Positions 32,070 to 40,183 of a DNA stretch of 64,000 nucleotides are shown piece after piece (the stretch's first letter is position 1; each line of letters opens with the position of its first letter). The stretch spans positions 124,001 to 188,000 of the forward strand of contig NZ_JAEMUX010000006.1 in the NCBI RefSeq assembly GCF_016598475.1, in the 5' to 3' direction. The position numbers were made by a program, and so were the translations under genes. Under the pieces are notes generated by a model, which was given only the letters and a program-made list of their open reading frames with translations, did not search any database and was not told where the DNA came from. This stretch comes from Streptomyces adelaidensis. Its GTDB lineage: Bacteria; Actinomycetota; Actinomycetes; Streptomycetales; Streptomycetaceae.

Positions 32070-32209
32070 TGTCCAGAGATCGAAGCCGGCGGAACCGACG
32101 TAGGCGCTCTAACCCCTGAGCTACACCGGCGCGTTGTACCGGTGGCGGGACTCGAACCCGCGGCCGCCCCATTATCAGTGGAAGTAGGTCCTGCCTTCGC
32201 ACCTGGACA
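32070..32209 (-). ncRNA. Y RNA 1 (YrlA-like) with circularly permuted tRNA-like module
   Basis: About 140 nt. Terminal 7-bp stem TGTCCAG/CTGGACA, then CGAAG paired with CTTCG, then GCAGGACC with GGTTCCGC. The words GTGCGAAGGCAG and CTTCGATCTC match the Ro-binding lower stem seen in Y RNAs. The distal part has a T-arm GCGGGTTCGAGTCCCGC (32145-32161), acceptor-like CACCGGT/GCCGGTG closed by ACAACGC, and a D-arm GCTCAGGGGTTAGAGC. A tRNA finder may hit it, but the 3' half precedes the 5' half and there is no anticodon arm or CCA. Ends are inferred from pairing. Confidence 0.85.
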
Positions 32210-32257
32210 TGCATCACTCTAGGAGGCGTAGTGCGGGCCGGGCGAACGAATTAACCG

Positions 32258-33730
32258 CTACCGCTTCTGTCGCTTCCACGGCCCGGTGATCGCCAGCAGG
32301 ATGCCCGGCGTCTGGATGTTGGCGTACAGGGTCTTTCCGTCGGGTGAGAAGGTGACGCCGGCGAACTCGCTGTATTCCGGCTCGTCCTCGGTGCCGAGGT
32401 TCAGGTCGTTGCGGGCGATCGGGTAGGTGCGGCCGCTGTCGGTGGCGCCGAAGAGATGCTGGACGCCCTCGCCGTCCTCGGTGAGGATGATGCCGCCGTA
32501 GGGGGAGACGGTGATGTTGTCGGGGCCGTCGAGCGCGCCGTCGACGGACGGGTCGGGGTTGACGCCGAGCAGGACCTTCAGGGTCAGGGTGCGGCGCTTG
32601 GGGTCGTAGAACCAGACCTGGCCGTCGTGCTGGACCGGGCTCTCGTCACGGGCGTACGAGGAGACGATGTAGGCGCCGCCGTCGCCCCACCACATGCCCT
32701 CCAGCTTGCGGGCGCGGGTGATCTCGCCCTCGCCGAACTGCTTGCGCACGGCGACGGTCCTGGCGTCACGGTCGGGGACGTCGATCCAGTCGACGCCGTA
32801 CACCGTGCCGGTCTTCGTGGCGCGGGACAGGTCGTCGACGAACCGGCCGCCGGAGTCGTAGCACCTGGGGGCCCGGAGGACGCCCGCGTCGTCGGCGAGC
32901 GTACGGAACCTGCCGGGGCCGTAGGTGAATCCCTTGGGAGGGGTCCAGCGGAAGAAGAGGCCGTTGGGGGTCGCCGCGTCCTCGGTGAGGTAGGCGTGGC
33001 CGCGCTTGGGGTCGATGACGACGGCCTCGTGGTCGTAGCGGCCGAAGAACTTCAGCGGCTTCGGGGAGCGGTTGGCGCGGCGGTCGCCGGGGTCGACCTC
33101 GAAGACGTAGCCGTGGTCCTTGGTCATGCCGTTGACGCCGGCCCGGTCGGAGTTCTCCTCGCAGGTGAGCCAGGTGTTCCACGGGGTGCTGCCGCCCGCG
33201 CAGTTGGTGGAGGTGCCCGCGATGCCGACCCACTCGGCGACCCGGCCGTCGGGGCGGATCTCCACGACGGTGCAGCCGCCGGCCGCCGCCGGGTCGTAGA
33301 CCAGGTCCTCGGTGAGCGGCACCGGGAACTCCCAGTTGGCCCGGGGTCCCTTCAGCTCGTGGTTGTTGACGAGGAGGGTGGTGCCGCGGGGGCCGGGGAA
33401 GGCGGCGGTGCCGTCGTGCTTGCCGGGGGTGAACTCGCCCGACTCCAGCTTGGTCTTTCCGCTGTGGGTGATGACCCGGTAGGTGAAACCGGCGGGCAGC
33501 GCGAGGATCCCGGCCGGGTCGGCGATCAGCGGCCCGTAGCCGGGTCCGCCACCGTGCCGGTCCGCCCCGCGCTCGGTGTCCGTGCCGTCGGCGTACGTGC
33601 CCTCGGCGTCCGTGTCCGTCGACGCGAGGGCGTTCGGCGCGGTCGCCAGGGCGCCTACGCTGCCGGCCAGCGCGACTGTGGCCCCGGTGGCCGCGGATCG
33701 TCTGGCGAAGTCCCTGCGGGTGAGCGGCAT
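32258..33730 (-). CDS. PhoX-type (DUF839) secreted phosphatase
   Basis: 490 aa. TAT signal TRRDFARRSAATGATVAL. Then the PhoX/DUF839 propeller: TLLVNNHELKGP, WNTWLTCEENSDRAG, YDHEAVVIDPKRGHAYLTEDA, WWGDGGAYIVSSYARD, GPDNITVSPYGGIILTEDGEG. Known members are Ca/Fe-dependent alkaline phosphatases exported by TAT. AGGAG lies 5 nt before the ATG. It reads towards the Y RNA genes with only 48 bp between its stop and RNA 1, so read-through into the RNAs is conceivable. Confidence 0.85.
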   Translation of the reverse strand: MPLTRRDFARRSAATGATVALAGSVGALATAPNALASTDTDAEGTYADGTDTERGADRHGGGPGYGPLIADPAGILALPAGFTYRVITHSGKTKLESGEFTPGKHDGTAAFPGPRGTTLLVNNHELKGPRANWEFPVPLTEDLVYDPAAAGGCTVVEIRPDGRVAEWVGIAGTSTNCAGGSTPWNTWLTCEENSDRAGVNGMTKDHGYVFEVDPGDRRANRSPKPLKFFGRYDHEAVVIDPKRGHAYLTEDAATPNGLFFRWTPPKGFTYGPGRFRTLADDAGVLRAPRCYDSGGRFVDDLSRATKTGTVYGVDWIDVPDRDARTVAVRKQFGEGEITRARKLEGMWWGDGGAYIVSSYARDESPVQHDGQVWFYDPKRRTLTLKVLLGVNPDPSVDGALDGPDNITVSPYGGIILTEDGEGVQHLFGATDSGRTYPIARNDLNLGTEDEPEYSEFAGVTFSPDGKTLYANIQTPGILLAITGPWKRQKR

Positions 33731-34062
33731 GCTGTCTCCTGCGTGGCGGTGGATGACCGTGGGGGGGGCGGACCCGTGTGTCGCGCCGAACTGTCCCGCT
33801 CGCGCCTGAACGCCGGTTGAACACCGGACGAAGCGAGGGCCCTCGCTTCCGTGAATCCGCCCCTACCCGTCAGTCGGCTGCGGGTGCGTCGTGGTTGCTC
33901 GCGCGCAGTTCCCCGCGCCCCTGAAAGACACGGCCCCCGCGGGCCGAAAAGCACGGGGCGCAGCCCCTGCTTCTCAGGGGCGCGGGGAACTGCGCGACAA
34001 GCCCCCACCGGACCCGCACCCGCCAACGCACCCAAGCCGCCCGAGCTACTAGGCGCCCCGCA
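33731..34062. other. 332-bp gap carrying a long-loop copy of the CGCGGGGAAC repeat
   Basis: No gene seen. 33902-33924 and 33974-33996 form a 23-bp perfect inverted repeat with a 49-nt loop, the loop itself containing GGCCCCCGCGGGCC. This lies just downstream of the 34,063 gene stop and probably terminates it. The part near 33,731 is the phosphatase promoter and leader. Confidence 0.7.
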
Positions 34063-35523
34063 TCAATCCCCCCGCTGCGACCGAGCCTTGAACGCCGCCT
34101 TGCGAGCCTCCTTCGCCACCCTCTTGTCGGGATGGATCCGCCCCATCGCCTCCAGCACGTCCGGCGTGGCCGGGTGCTCCACCCGCCAGGCCGCCGCGAA
34201 GAACCCCCCGTGCTGCTGCGCCAACCCCTCCACGAGTGCCCGAAGCTCCGCGGAGTTCCCCTCGGCCGCCAGCTGCGCGGCAACCGTGTCGATGGTCAGC
34301 CAGAACACCATGTCCTGGGACGGCGCGGGCACATCCGTGGCGCCGCGCTCGGTCAGCCACACCCGCGCGAGTCCGCCCAGCTCGGCATCGTCGAGGACCT
34401 CCCGCAGCGCCGACTCGGTCACGGCCCCCACCAGGGACAGCGCCTGCTGACAGCGCAGCCGGCGCAGGGGCGCGCCGGGGTCGGCGCCACGGGCGGCCGC
34501 CAGCAGTTCCCGGGCCGCGTCCAGGGGCTCCCGGCGTGCGAGCCACTGCTCGGTCTCGGCCTGGGCGGCCGCCGGGGGGAAACCGCCGGTGCCGTCCAGC
34601 AGCACGTCCGCGCCCTTGTCGACGAGGTCGCCGACCGAGGGCGTCACGACGCCCGCGTCCCGCAGCCGCGCCCGCATCCCGTACAGCCCGAGCGGGGTGA
34701 GCCGCACCATGCCGTACCGGGTGACATCGGTTTCGTCGACGACCGGCGCGCCCGTCCCGCCGTCGGCGACGGCCTCCTCGGCGTCCGTCATGAGCGCCTC
34801 GTCCACGGGCTGGTACTCGACCAGCCCGACCGGCTCCAGCACCCGGAACTGGTCGTCGAGCCGCATCATCGCGTCCGAGACCTGTTCCAGTACGTCGTTG
34901 GTGGGCTCCCCCATGTCGTCGGGGACGATCATCGACGCGGCGAGGGCGGGCAGTGGCACGGGCCCGTCGCCGGGTCCCTCCTCGCTGACGGTGAGGAGGT
35001 AGAGGTTGCCGAGCACCCCGTCGAGGAAGTCCGCCTCGGCGTCGGGGTCCCAGTCCAGCTCGGCGAAGTCGATCCGCTCGCCGGCCTCCATGGCGTCGAC
35101 GATGCCGTCGAGGTCGGGCACGCTCGCGTCGGCGAGGGCGGACTCCAGGGCCGTGAGCCAGATGCCGAGTACGTCCTGCGGGCCGCCGGAGGTGAGAAGA
35201 GCGAGATCCTCGCCCGCGGCGACCGTCCCCTGCTCCTCGTCCACGATCTCGACGAGTCCGGCGTCCAGGGCGATCCGCCAGGCCTCACTGGCCAGGGCCG
35301 CCGCGTCGTCGCCGTCGGCGTCCTGGCCGGTGAGCCCGAGCGCCTCGGCGGCGGCGGGCAGCTGCTCCTCGACGAGTTCGCCGCCGGCGCCCACGCGCGT
35401 GTCCGGCCCGGCCCAGCGGGCGAGCCGCGCGGCGCGTGCGAGCAGCGGGGTGGCGAGCGCCTGCCGCGCCAGTTCCGCTTCGGGGAGCAGCCGCACCGGC
35501 GGCAGTGGCGAGCTGTCTGACAT
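34063..35523 (-). CDS. Conserved hypothetical protein (486 aa), Asp/Glu- and Ala-rich
   Basis: No family recognised. Soluble, strongly acidic central part (DFAELDWDPDAEADFLDGVLGNLYLLTV), a winged-helix-like stretch RYGMVRLTPLGLYGMRARLRDAGV near residue 275, and helical repeats towards the C-terminus (ALSLVGAVTESALREVLDD; VLEAMGRIHPDKRVAKEARKAAFKAR) reminiscent of HEAT units. GGAGGAG lies 9 nt before the ATG at 35521-35523. Single-gene unit. A cytoplasmic regulatory or scaffolding role is only a guess. Confidence 0.7.
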   Translation of the reverse strand: MSDSSPLPPVRLLPEAELARQALATPLLARAARLARWAGPDTRVGAGGELVEEQLPAAAEALGLTGQDADGDDAAALASEAWRIALDAGLVEIVDEEQGTVAAGEDLALLTSGGPQDVLGIWLTALESALADASVPDLDGIVDAMEAGERIDFAELDWDPDAEADFLDGVLGNLYLLTVSEEGPGDGPVPLPALAASMIVPDDMGEPTNDVLEQVSDAMMRLDDQFRVLEPVGLVEYQPVDEALMTDAEEAVADGGTGAPVVDETDVTRYGMVRLTPLGLYGMRARLRDAGVVTPSVGDLVDKGADVLLDGTGGFPPAAAQAETEQWLARREPLDAARELLAAARGADPGAPLRRLRCQQALSLVGAVTESALREVLDDAELGGLARVWLTERGATDVPAPSQDMVFWLTIDTVAAQLAAEGNSAELRALVEGLAQQHGGFFAAAWRVEHPATPDVLEAMGRIHPDKRVAKEARKAAFKARSQRGD

Positions 35524-35958
35524 CGGCGGGGTTCTCCTCGGAACGAGCGGTGACGACGGTGGCGGGCGATACCGGGGTGTCCGTACGCGACAGGCCAGGG
35601 CACTACGAGTACACCTGCTGGTACGAGCGGAACACCGCATCCGATCACCCGCGGCACCCATACAAGTACGCAGCCGCTCAGCCTAGACGGATTTCCACCC
35701 ATGCCACCCGGTTCATGTACCTGTCAGGAGTCGGCGTGGCTGAAACCTTGACAACTGGCCTGACCAGGCAGGAGATTGACGCGCGTAGAAACTCACGGGT
35801 AGCTCTGGGGTGATTCCGGGGCCACCCACAGAAACACGACCATCGAACTTCGTCGCAGCTCGTCGGAGTTCTACGCGCGTCGCGCCGCCCCACCGGTCGC
35901 AGGCCACCCCCCGTCCACTCTCGTCCCGGCGCCCACGTACGCCCCCGGAGGGATCCCC
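35524..35958. other. 435-bp divergent intergenic region
   Basis: No convincing gene. Contains GGCCTG-A-CCAGGC (35,760-35,773) right after a TTGACA-like -35 word, and GGAGGGAT as ribosome site for the nuclease. Both flanking genes must start their transcripts here. I see no clear -10 partner. Confidence 0.4.
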
Positions 35959-37782
35959 TTGCCGAGCAAGAGAACCGCGCGCATCGGCGCGCTGACCGTC
36001 GCCACCATCTGCTCCACCGTGTCCGCCGTGGTCCTGACCTCGCCCGCGCAGGCGGACTCCCTACGTATCCACGACATCCAGGGCACCACCCGGACGTCCC
36101 CGCTCGTCGGCCAACAGGTCACCGACGTCGAGGGCATCGTGACGGGCGTACGCACCTACGGTTCGCGCGGCTTCTGGATCCAGGACACCCGGGCGGACGC
36201 CGACCCGGCCACGAGCGAGGGCGTCTTCGTCTTCACCAGCTCCCGGCCGACGGTCTCGGTGGGCGACGCGGTGAAGGTCTCGGGCACGGTCGGCGAGTTC
36301 GTGCCGGGCGGCACTTCGTCCGGAAACCAGTCCGTGACGCAGATCACCCGGCCGACGATCACGGTGGTCTCCACGGGCAACACCGTCCCGGCCGCCGGCG
36401 TCGTCGACGCCAGGTCCGTGCCGGGCCGGTACGCCCCGGCGGGCGATTCCGCCGCCGCCGGCTCGATCGACGGCCTCACGCTCGCCCCCGCCAAGTACGC
36501 CCTGGACTTCTACGAGTCCCTGGAGGGCATGAACGTCCGGGTCGCCGACACCCGCGTGGTCACCGCCACCGACCCGTTCACCGAGCTGTGGGTCACGGTC
36601 AAGCCCCGCGAGAACGCCAACCGCCGTGGCGGCACGGTGTACGGCTCCTACACCTCGCAGAACACCGGCCGGCTGCAGATCCAGTCGCTGGGCGCGGTCG
36701 CCGACTTCCCGAAGGCGAACGTCGGTGACGTACTGAAGGGCTCCACGGCCGGCCCGCTGGACTACAACCAGTTCGGCGGCTACACGCTCGTCGCGAACGA
36801 GATCGGCACCCTGGAGCAGGGCGGCCTTGAGCGCGAGACGACCCGTAAGCAGGCGCGCGGCGAGCTCGCGGTGGCGACGTACAACGTCGAGAACCTGGAC
36901 CCGTCCGACGCCTCCTTCGCGGACCACGCGGCGGCGATCGTGCACAACCTCCAGTCGCCCGACATCGTGACCCTGGAGGAGATCCAGGACAACAACGGCG
37001 CCACCAACGACGGCACGGTCGCCGCCGACCGGACGGTCCAGAAGCTCGTGGACGCGATCGCGGCGGCCGGCGGCCCCGCGTACGACTGGCGGTCCATCGA
37101 CCCGGTGAACCTCGCGGACGGCGGCGAGCCCGGCGGCAACATCCGCCAGGTCTTCCTGTTCAACCCCGAGCGGGTCTCCTTCACCGACCGCGCGGGCGGC
37201 GACGCCGCGACGGCCGTCGGGGTGACGAAGTCCCGCGGCAAGGCACAACTGACGGTCTCCCCGGGCCGTGTCGACCCGGCGAACACCGCCTGGACGAACA
37301 GCCGCAAGCCCCTCGTCGGCGAGTTCTCCTTCCGCGGCAAGTCCGTCTTCGTGATCGCGAACCACTTCGCCTCCAAGGGCGGCGACCAGTCTCTGCACTC
37401 CGGGTTCCAGCCGCCGACGCGCGTCTCGGAGACCCAGCGCCACCTCCAGGCGACCGCCGTGAACACCTTCGTCAAGGAGATCCTGGCGAAGGAGAAGAAC
37501 GCGAACGTCATCGCTCTCGGCGACATCAACGACTTCGAGTTCTCCGGCACCGCCCAGCTGCTGGAGGACGACGGCGCCCTGTGGTCGGCGTTCAAGTCAC
37601 TCCCGAAGAGCGAGCGTTACTCGTACGTGTACCAGGGCAACGCCCAGGTCCTCGACCAGGTCCTGATCAGCCCCTCGATCCGGCGCTCCTGCGAGTTCAC
37701 GTACGACAGCGTGCACATCAACTCGGAGTTCAACGACCAGATCAGCGACCACGACCCGCAGGTGCTGCGGTTCGAGCCGTAG
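35959..37782 (+). CDS. Secreted endonuclease/exonuclease/phosphatase-family nuclease
   Basis: 607 aa, TTG start with GGAGG 7 nt upstream. Signal peptide to AQAD (about residue 32). Residues about 35-280: OB-fold/lamin-like nuclease N-domain (IHDIQGTTRTSPLVGQQVTDVEGIVTGV). Residues about 300-605: DNase I-like fold with VATYNVENL, TLEEIQDN (metal Glu), VIANHFASKGGD, ALGDINDFE and ISDHDPQVL (catalytic Asp-His). Extracellular DNA degradation, probably for nutrient salvage. Confidence 0.88.
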   Translation: MPSKRTARIGALTVATICSTVSAVVLTSPAQADSLRIHDIQGTTRTSPLVGQQVTDVEGIVTGVRTYGSRGFWIQDTRADADPATSEGVFVFTSSRPTVSVGDAVKVSGTVGEFVPGGTSSGNQSVTQITRPTITVVSTGNTVPAAGVVDARSVPGRYAPAGDSAAAGSIDGLTLAPAKYALDFYESLEGMNVRVADTRVVTATDPFTELWVTVKPRENANRRGGTVYGSYTSQNTGRLQIQSLGAVADFPKANVGDVLKGSTAGPLDYNQFGGYTLVANEIGTLEQGGLERETTRKQARGELAVATYNVENLDPSDASFADHAAAIVHNLQSPDIVTLEEIQDNNGATNDGTVAADRTVQKLVDAIAAAGGPAYDWRSIDPVNLADGGEPGGNIRQVFLFNPERVSFTDRAGGDAATAVGVTKSRGKAQLTVSPGRVDPANTAWTNSRKPLVGEFSFRGKSVFVIANHFASKGGDQSLHSGFQPPTRVSETQRHLQATAVNTFVKEILAKEKNANVIALGDINDFEFSGTAQLLEDDGALWSAFKSLPKSERYSYVYQGNAQVLDQVLISPSIRRSCEFTYDSVHINSEFNDQISDHDPQVLRFEP

Positions 37783-37808
37783 CCGGTAAAGCCGGTAGCC
37801 GGTGATGC

Positions 37809-38543
37809 TCAGGGCTGGCTGAACACTCCGTCCAGCCAGCCCTGCCAGGCGGCTTCGCACTCCTTGATGTCGTCGCCCGGCGTGAAGTCGTGCAGGGAGA
37901 CGCCGACGGGATAGCCCCAGTGGTTGCGCCCGAAGACACGGGTGAGGCCCCGGTCCGTCCGCAGCCCGATGAAGTACGGGTCGCGGAAGTCGACCACGGC
38001 GTCGAACACGTCGGGGCCTCGCACCGTCACCCGGGTGCCGGCGGCCACGTCGTCCCCGACGCCGAGCGCCCGCCCGACGACGGCGAGGGCGTCGGCGGCC
38101 TTCGACGCCTCGGGCCCGTCGAAGGTGGCGAAGGCGGCCGGCCGCGGCGCGAAGTGGGCCAGGTACTCGCGCAGGGTGTGCATGTAGAAGTCGGTGTGCC
38201 GGGCGGCGCCGTCGTACTGGTTGTCCCAGTCGTCTACGAAGATCCCGCTGTGCACGTACCGCACCCAGGCCCGCCGGCCGTCGTCACGCGGCTCGATCGT
38301 GTGGTCGAGCTGGTTGAGGGTCTGTTCGGAGATCCCCTCGACGTCCTCGACGCGGTTGGTGTACCGGTGCGGCGGGTCCCACGCGATGACGTCGGAGCCG
38401 AAGGGGCCCTTGCCGCCGACCCGCGGCTCGGGAGCCTCCATCGGCCACAACCAGCCGCCGGTACCGCTCGTGACGGCCTCCCACACCTGCTCGGGCGTGG
38501 CGTCGACCTCGAACTCGCGGGCGATCTCGAATTCCTTGGACAT
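37809..38543 (-). CDS. SRPBCC/AHSA1-like protein
   Basis: 244 aa. START-like fold opening with FEVDATPEQVWEAVTSGTGGWLWPMEA; C-terminal extension FTPGDDIKECEAAWQGWLDGVF. AGGAG lies 6 nt before the ATG. 19 bp behind the ArsR-type regulator on the same strand; ArsR-SRPBCC pairs are a common two-gene unit. Ligand unknown. Confidence 0.82.
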   Translation of the reverse strand: MSKEFEIAREFEVDATPEQVWEAVTSGTGGWLWPMEAPEPRVGGKGPFGSDVIAWDPPHRYTNRVEDVEGISEQTLNQLDHTIEPRDDGRRAWVRYVHSGIFVDDWDNQYDGAARHTDFYMHTLREYLAHFAPRPAAFATFDGPEASKAADALAVVGRALGVGDDVAAGTRVTVRGPDVFDAVVDFRDPYFIGLRTDRGLTRVFGRNHWGYPVGVSLHDFTPGDDIKECEAAWQGWLDGVFSQP

Positions 38544-38562
38544 GATGGGCTCCTGAGTACTA

Positions 38563-39243
38563 CTACTGATCCAATTCGCGGGCGGATGCGGACGTGACGA
38601 TGGGGTCAGCCGTGGGATCGGCCATGGGATCGGCCGTGGGATCGGCCATGGAGTCGGCCGTGGGTTTGACCGTCGGATGGACGGCGACGACGATCCGGTG
38701 ACCACGGCCGCCGTCGGCCTCGGGGGCGTCGTACTTACGGATGAGCGCGCTCACCCCGGCGGTCAGCTCCTGGATGAACGCGGCCCGGTCGGCGGCCGAG
38801 GCGAAGGTGACCTCGCCGTCGAGCGCGTAGGTCGCGAGCGGCTTGCGGGCCTTGGCCGCCCCCGTGATCAGCGACCCGACGTCCCGGACCAGCCGGGCGC
38901 CGAGCGCGAGCAGCCAGCGGGCGGAGAGCTGGTCCCGGAAACGGTCCGGGTCCGGCTGTACGGCGGCGAGCGCGAGCGGCGAGATGACGTACGACGCGGC
39001 GGTCGCCCGCATCAGCCGCTCGGTGACATTGCCCTTGCGGCGCTCCCCCGCCAGCTCGACCAAGCCATGCTTCTCCAGCGCCTTCAGGTGATAGTTCACC
39101 TTCTGGCGCGGCAGTCCGACCTTCCCGGCCAGCATCGCGGCCGACGCGGGCCCCGCCGCCAGCTCGGCGAGCAGCCGGGCCCGTATGGGGTCGAGCGAGA
39201 CCGCCGCGGCCTCCGGGTCCTCGATCACGGTGACGTCCAACAT
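38563..39243 (-). CDS. ArsR-like winged-helix regulator with repeat tail
   Basis: 226 aa. HTH: DPIRARLLAELAAGPASAAMLAGKVGLPRQKVNYHLKALEKHGLVELAGERRKGN at residues about 18-72. A middle ligand-binding-like region follows, and the C-terminus (about residues 190-218) is (T/M)ADP repeats from a 12-bp tandem repeat. Partner of the SRPBCC gene downstream. Confidence 0.85.
   Translation of the reverse strand: MLDVTVIEDPEAAAVSLDPIRARLLAELAAGPASAAMLAGKVGLPRQKVNYHLKALEKHGLVELAGERRKGNVTERLMRATAASYVISPLALAAVQPDPDRFRDQLSARWLLALGARLVRDVGSLITGAAKARKPLATYALDGEVTFASAADRAAFIQELTAGVSALIRKYDAPEADGGRGHRIVVAVHPTVKPTADSMADPTADPMADPTADPIVTSASARELDQ
38601..38672. repeat. 12-bp tandem repeat in the ArsR-like gene (six units)
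   Basis: Units of TGGGATCGGCCR from 38601 to 38672, three of them identical but for the last base. In frame; encodes the PTADSMADPTADPMADP tail. Confidence 0.9.
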
Positions 39244-39333
39244 GGCTCCACCGTCTCACCGAAAACTTTTCTTGTCCAGACAGTTTTAGTGATCGGTTGA
39301 GTCGGGCCGGCGGCCGGGCGGGCGGGCCCGGAG

Positions 39334-40038
39334 TCAGTCGGGGACAAGGCCGAGGGCGTACTCGTAGCGGCTGACCGTGCTGCTCCTCAGTCCGGGCCAG
39401 TCCTGTACGCGCCGCCACAGCTCGGTGGGCGAGCCGACGCCGTCGCCGGGTGGGGCGAGGGCGTCCATGTGGTGCTGGGCGGTCTCCCACTCGGCGTAGT
39501 TGAGGACGCGGGTGCCGTCGGTGGCGAGGTGGAAGTGGGCGGAGATGCCGCCGGGGTGGAGGTTCGGCTCGGCGGCCAGCGCCTCCTGGACGGCGTCCAC
39601 CCAGGCCCGCTGCCGCGCCGGGTCCGGCCCGTCGAACTCGACGTCGACGATCACGACGCAGCCCGGCACCCGCGCTCCGTGGTCGTCCCCCGTGAGGGCG
39701 CGGTAGTGCCGGTAGCGCCCGAGCCCGACCCGCTCGATGCCCGGCACCGCCGTGTCGATCGCGTCGTTGCGCTCCTGCCGCCGGGTCTTCACGAAGGCCT
39801 CGTACGTCTGCTCGTCGGCCCACTGCGAGTAGTGCAGCAGCCCGGAACCGTCCTTCGCCGCGTAGAGGAAGTACCCCAGCAGCCCTTCGGCGGGCCACGG
39901 CCGCCGTTCCCAGGTCTCGGCGACGGCCTCGACGGTCTGCCGCTGCCGCAGGGGTGTGCCCACCCGCCACGTACTGAAGAAGGACGCCCCGACTTCCGGG
40001 CGGGCGGGGTCGGGATGGATGTCCGTACGACGGGTCAT
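39334..40038 (-). CDS. Antibiotic biosynthesis monooxygenase-like (ABM) protein, two domains
   Basis: 234 aa. Two ferredoxin-like ABM repeats: WRVGTPLRQRQTVEAVAETWE ... LLGYFLYAAKDGSGLLHYSQWADEQTYEAFV and VVIVDVEFDGPDPARQRAWVDAVQEAL ... GISAHFHLATDGTRVLNYAEWETAQHHMDAL. GGAGAG precedes the ATG at 40036-40038. Stand-alone; substrate unknown. Confidence 0.8.
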   Translation of the reverse strand: MTRRTDIHPDPARPEVGASFFSTWRVGTPLRQRQTVEAVAETWERRPWPAEGLLGYFLYAAKDGSGLLHYSQWADEQTYEAFVKTRRQERNDAIDTAVPGIERVGLGRYRHYRALTGDDHGARVPGCVVIVDVEFDGPDPARQRAWVDAVQEALAAEPNLHPGGISAHFHLATDGTRVLNYAEWETAQHHMDALAPPGDGVGSPTELWRRVQDWPGLRSSTVSRYEYALGLVPD

Positions 40039-40050
40039 GCCGCTCTCCAA

Positions 40051-40094
40051 TGATCGGTACGTGATGGACGTGTGATCGGTACGTGATGGACGTG
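40051..40094. repeat. 22-bp perfect tandem repeat upstream of the ABM gene
   Basis: TGATCGGTACGTGATGGACGTG twice head to tail (40051-40072, 40073-40094), 12 bp from the ABM start. Two identical sites two helical turns apart are what a dimeric regulator would use. Confidence 0.8.
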
Positions 40095-40183
40095 ATGTAC
40101 GCGCACTCGTCACCCTTCAACCTCAACCAAGATTCAGGTCAAGTCCGCGATTCGGGGCCCCGATTCGGGAGACCCGCCCGGTC

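Noticed and set aside
31921..32161. tRNA genes suggested by TTCGAATC and GCTCAG-type arms
   Set aside because: The T-arm half precedes the D-arm half, there is no anticodon arm and no CCA end; the flanking stems match Y RNA instead.
35690..35780. PHO box ahead of the secreted nuclease (GGTTCATGTACCTG)
   Set aside because: Only one partial GTTCAT-type unit is visible; a real box needs direct repeats of 11 bp.
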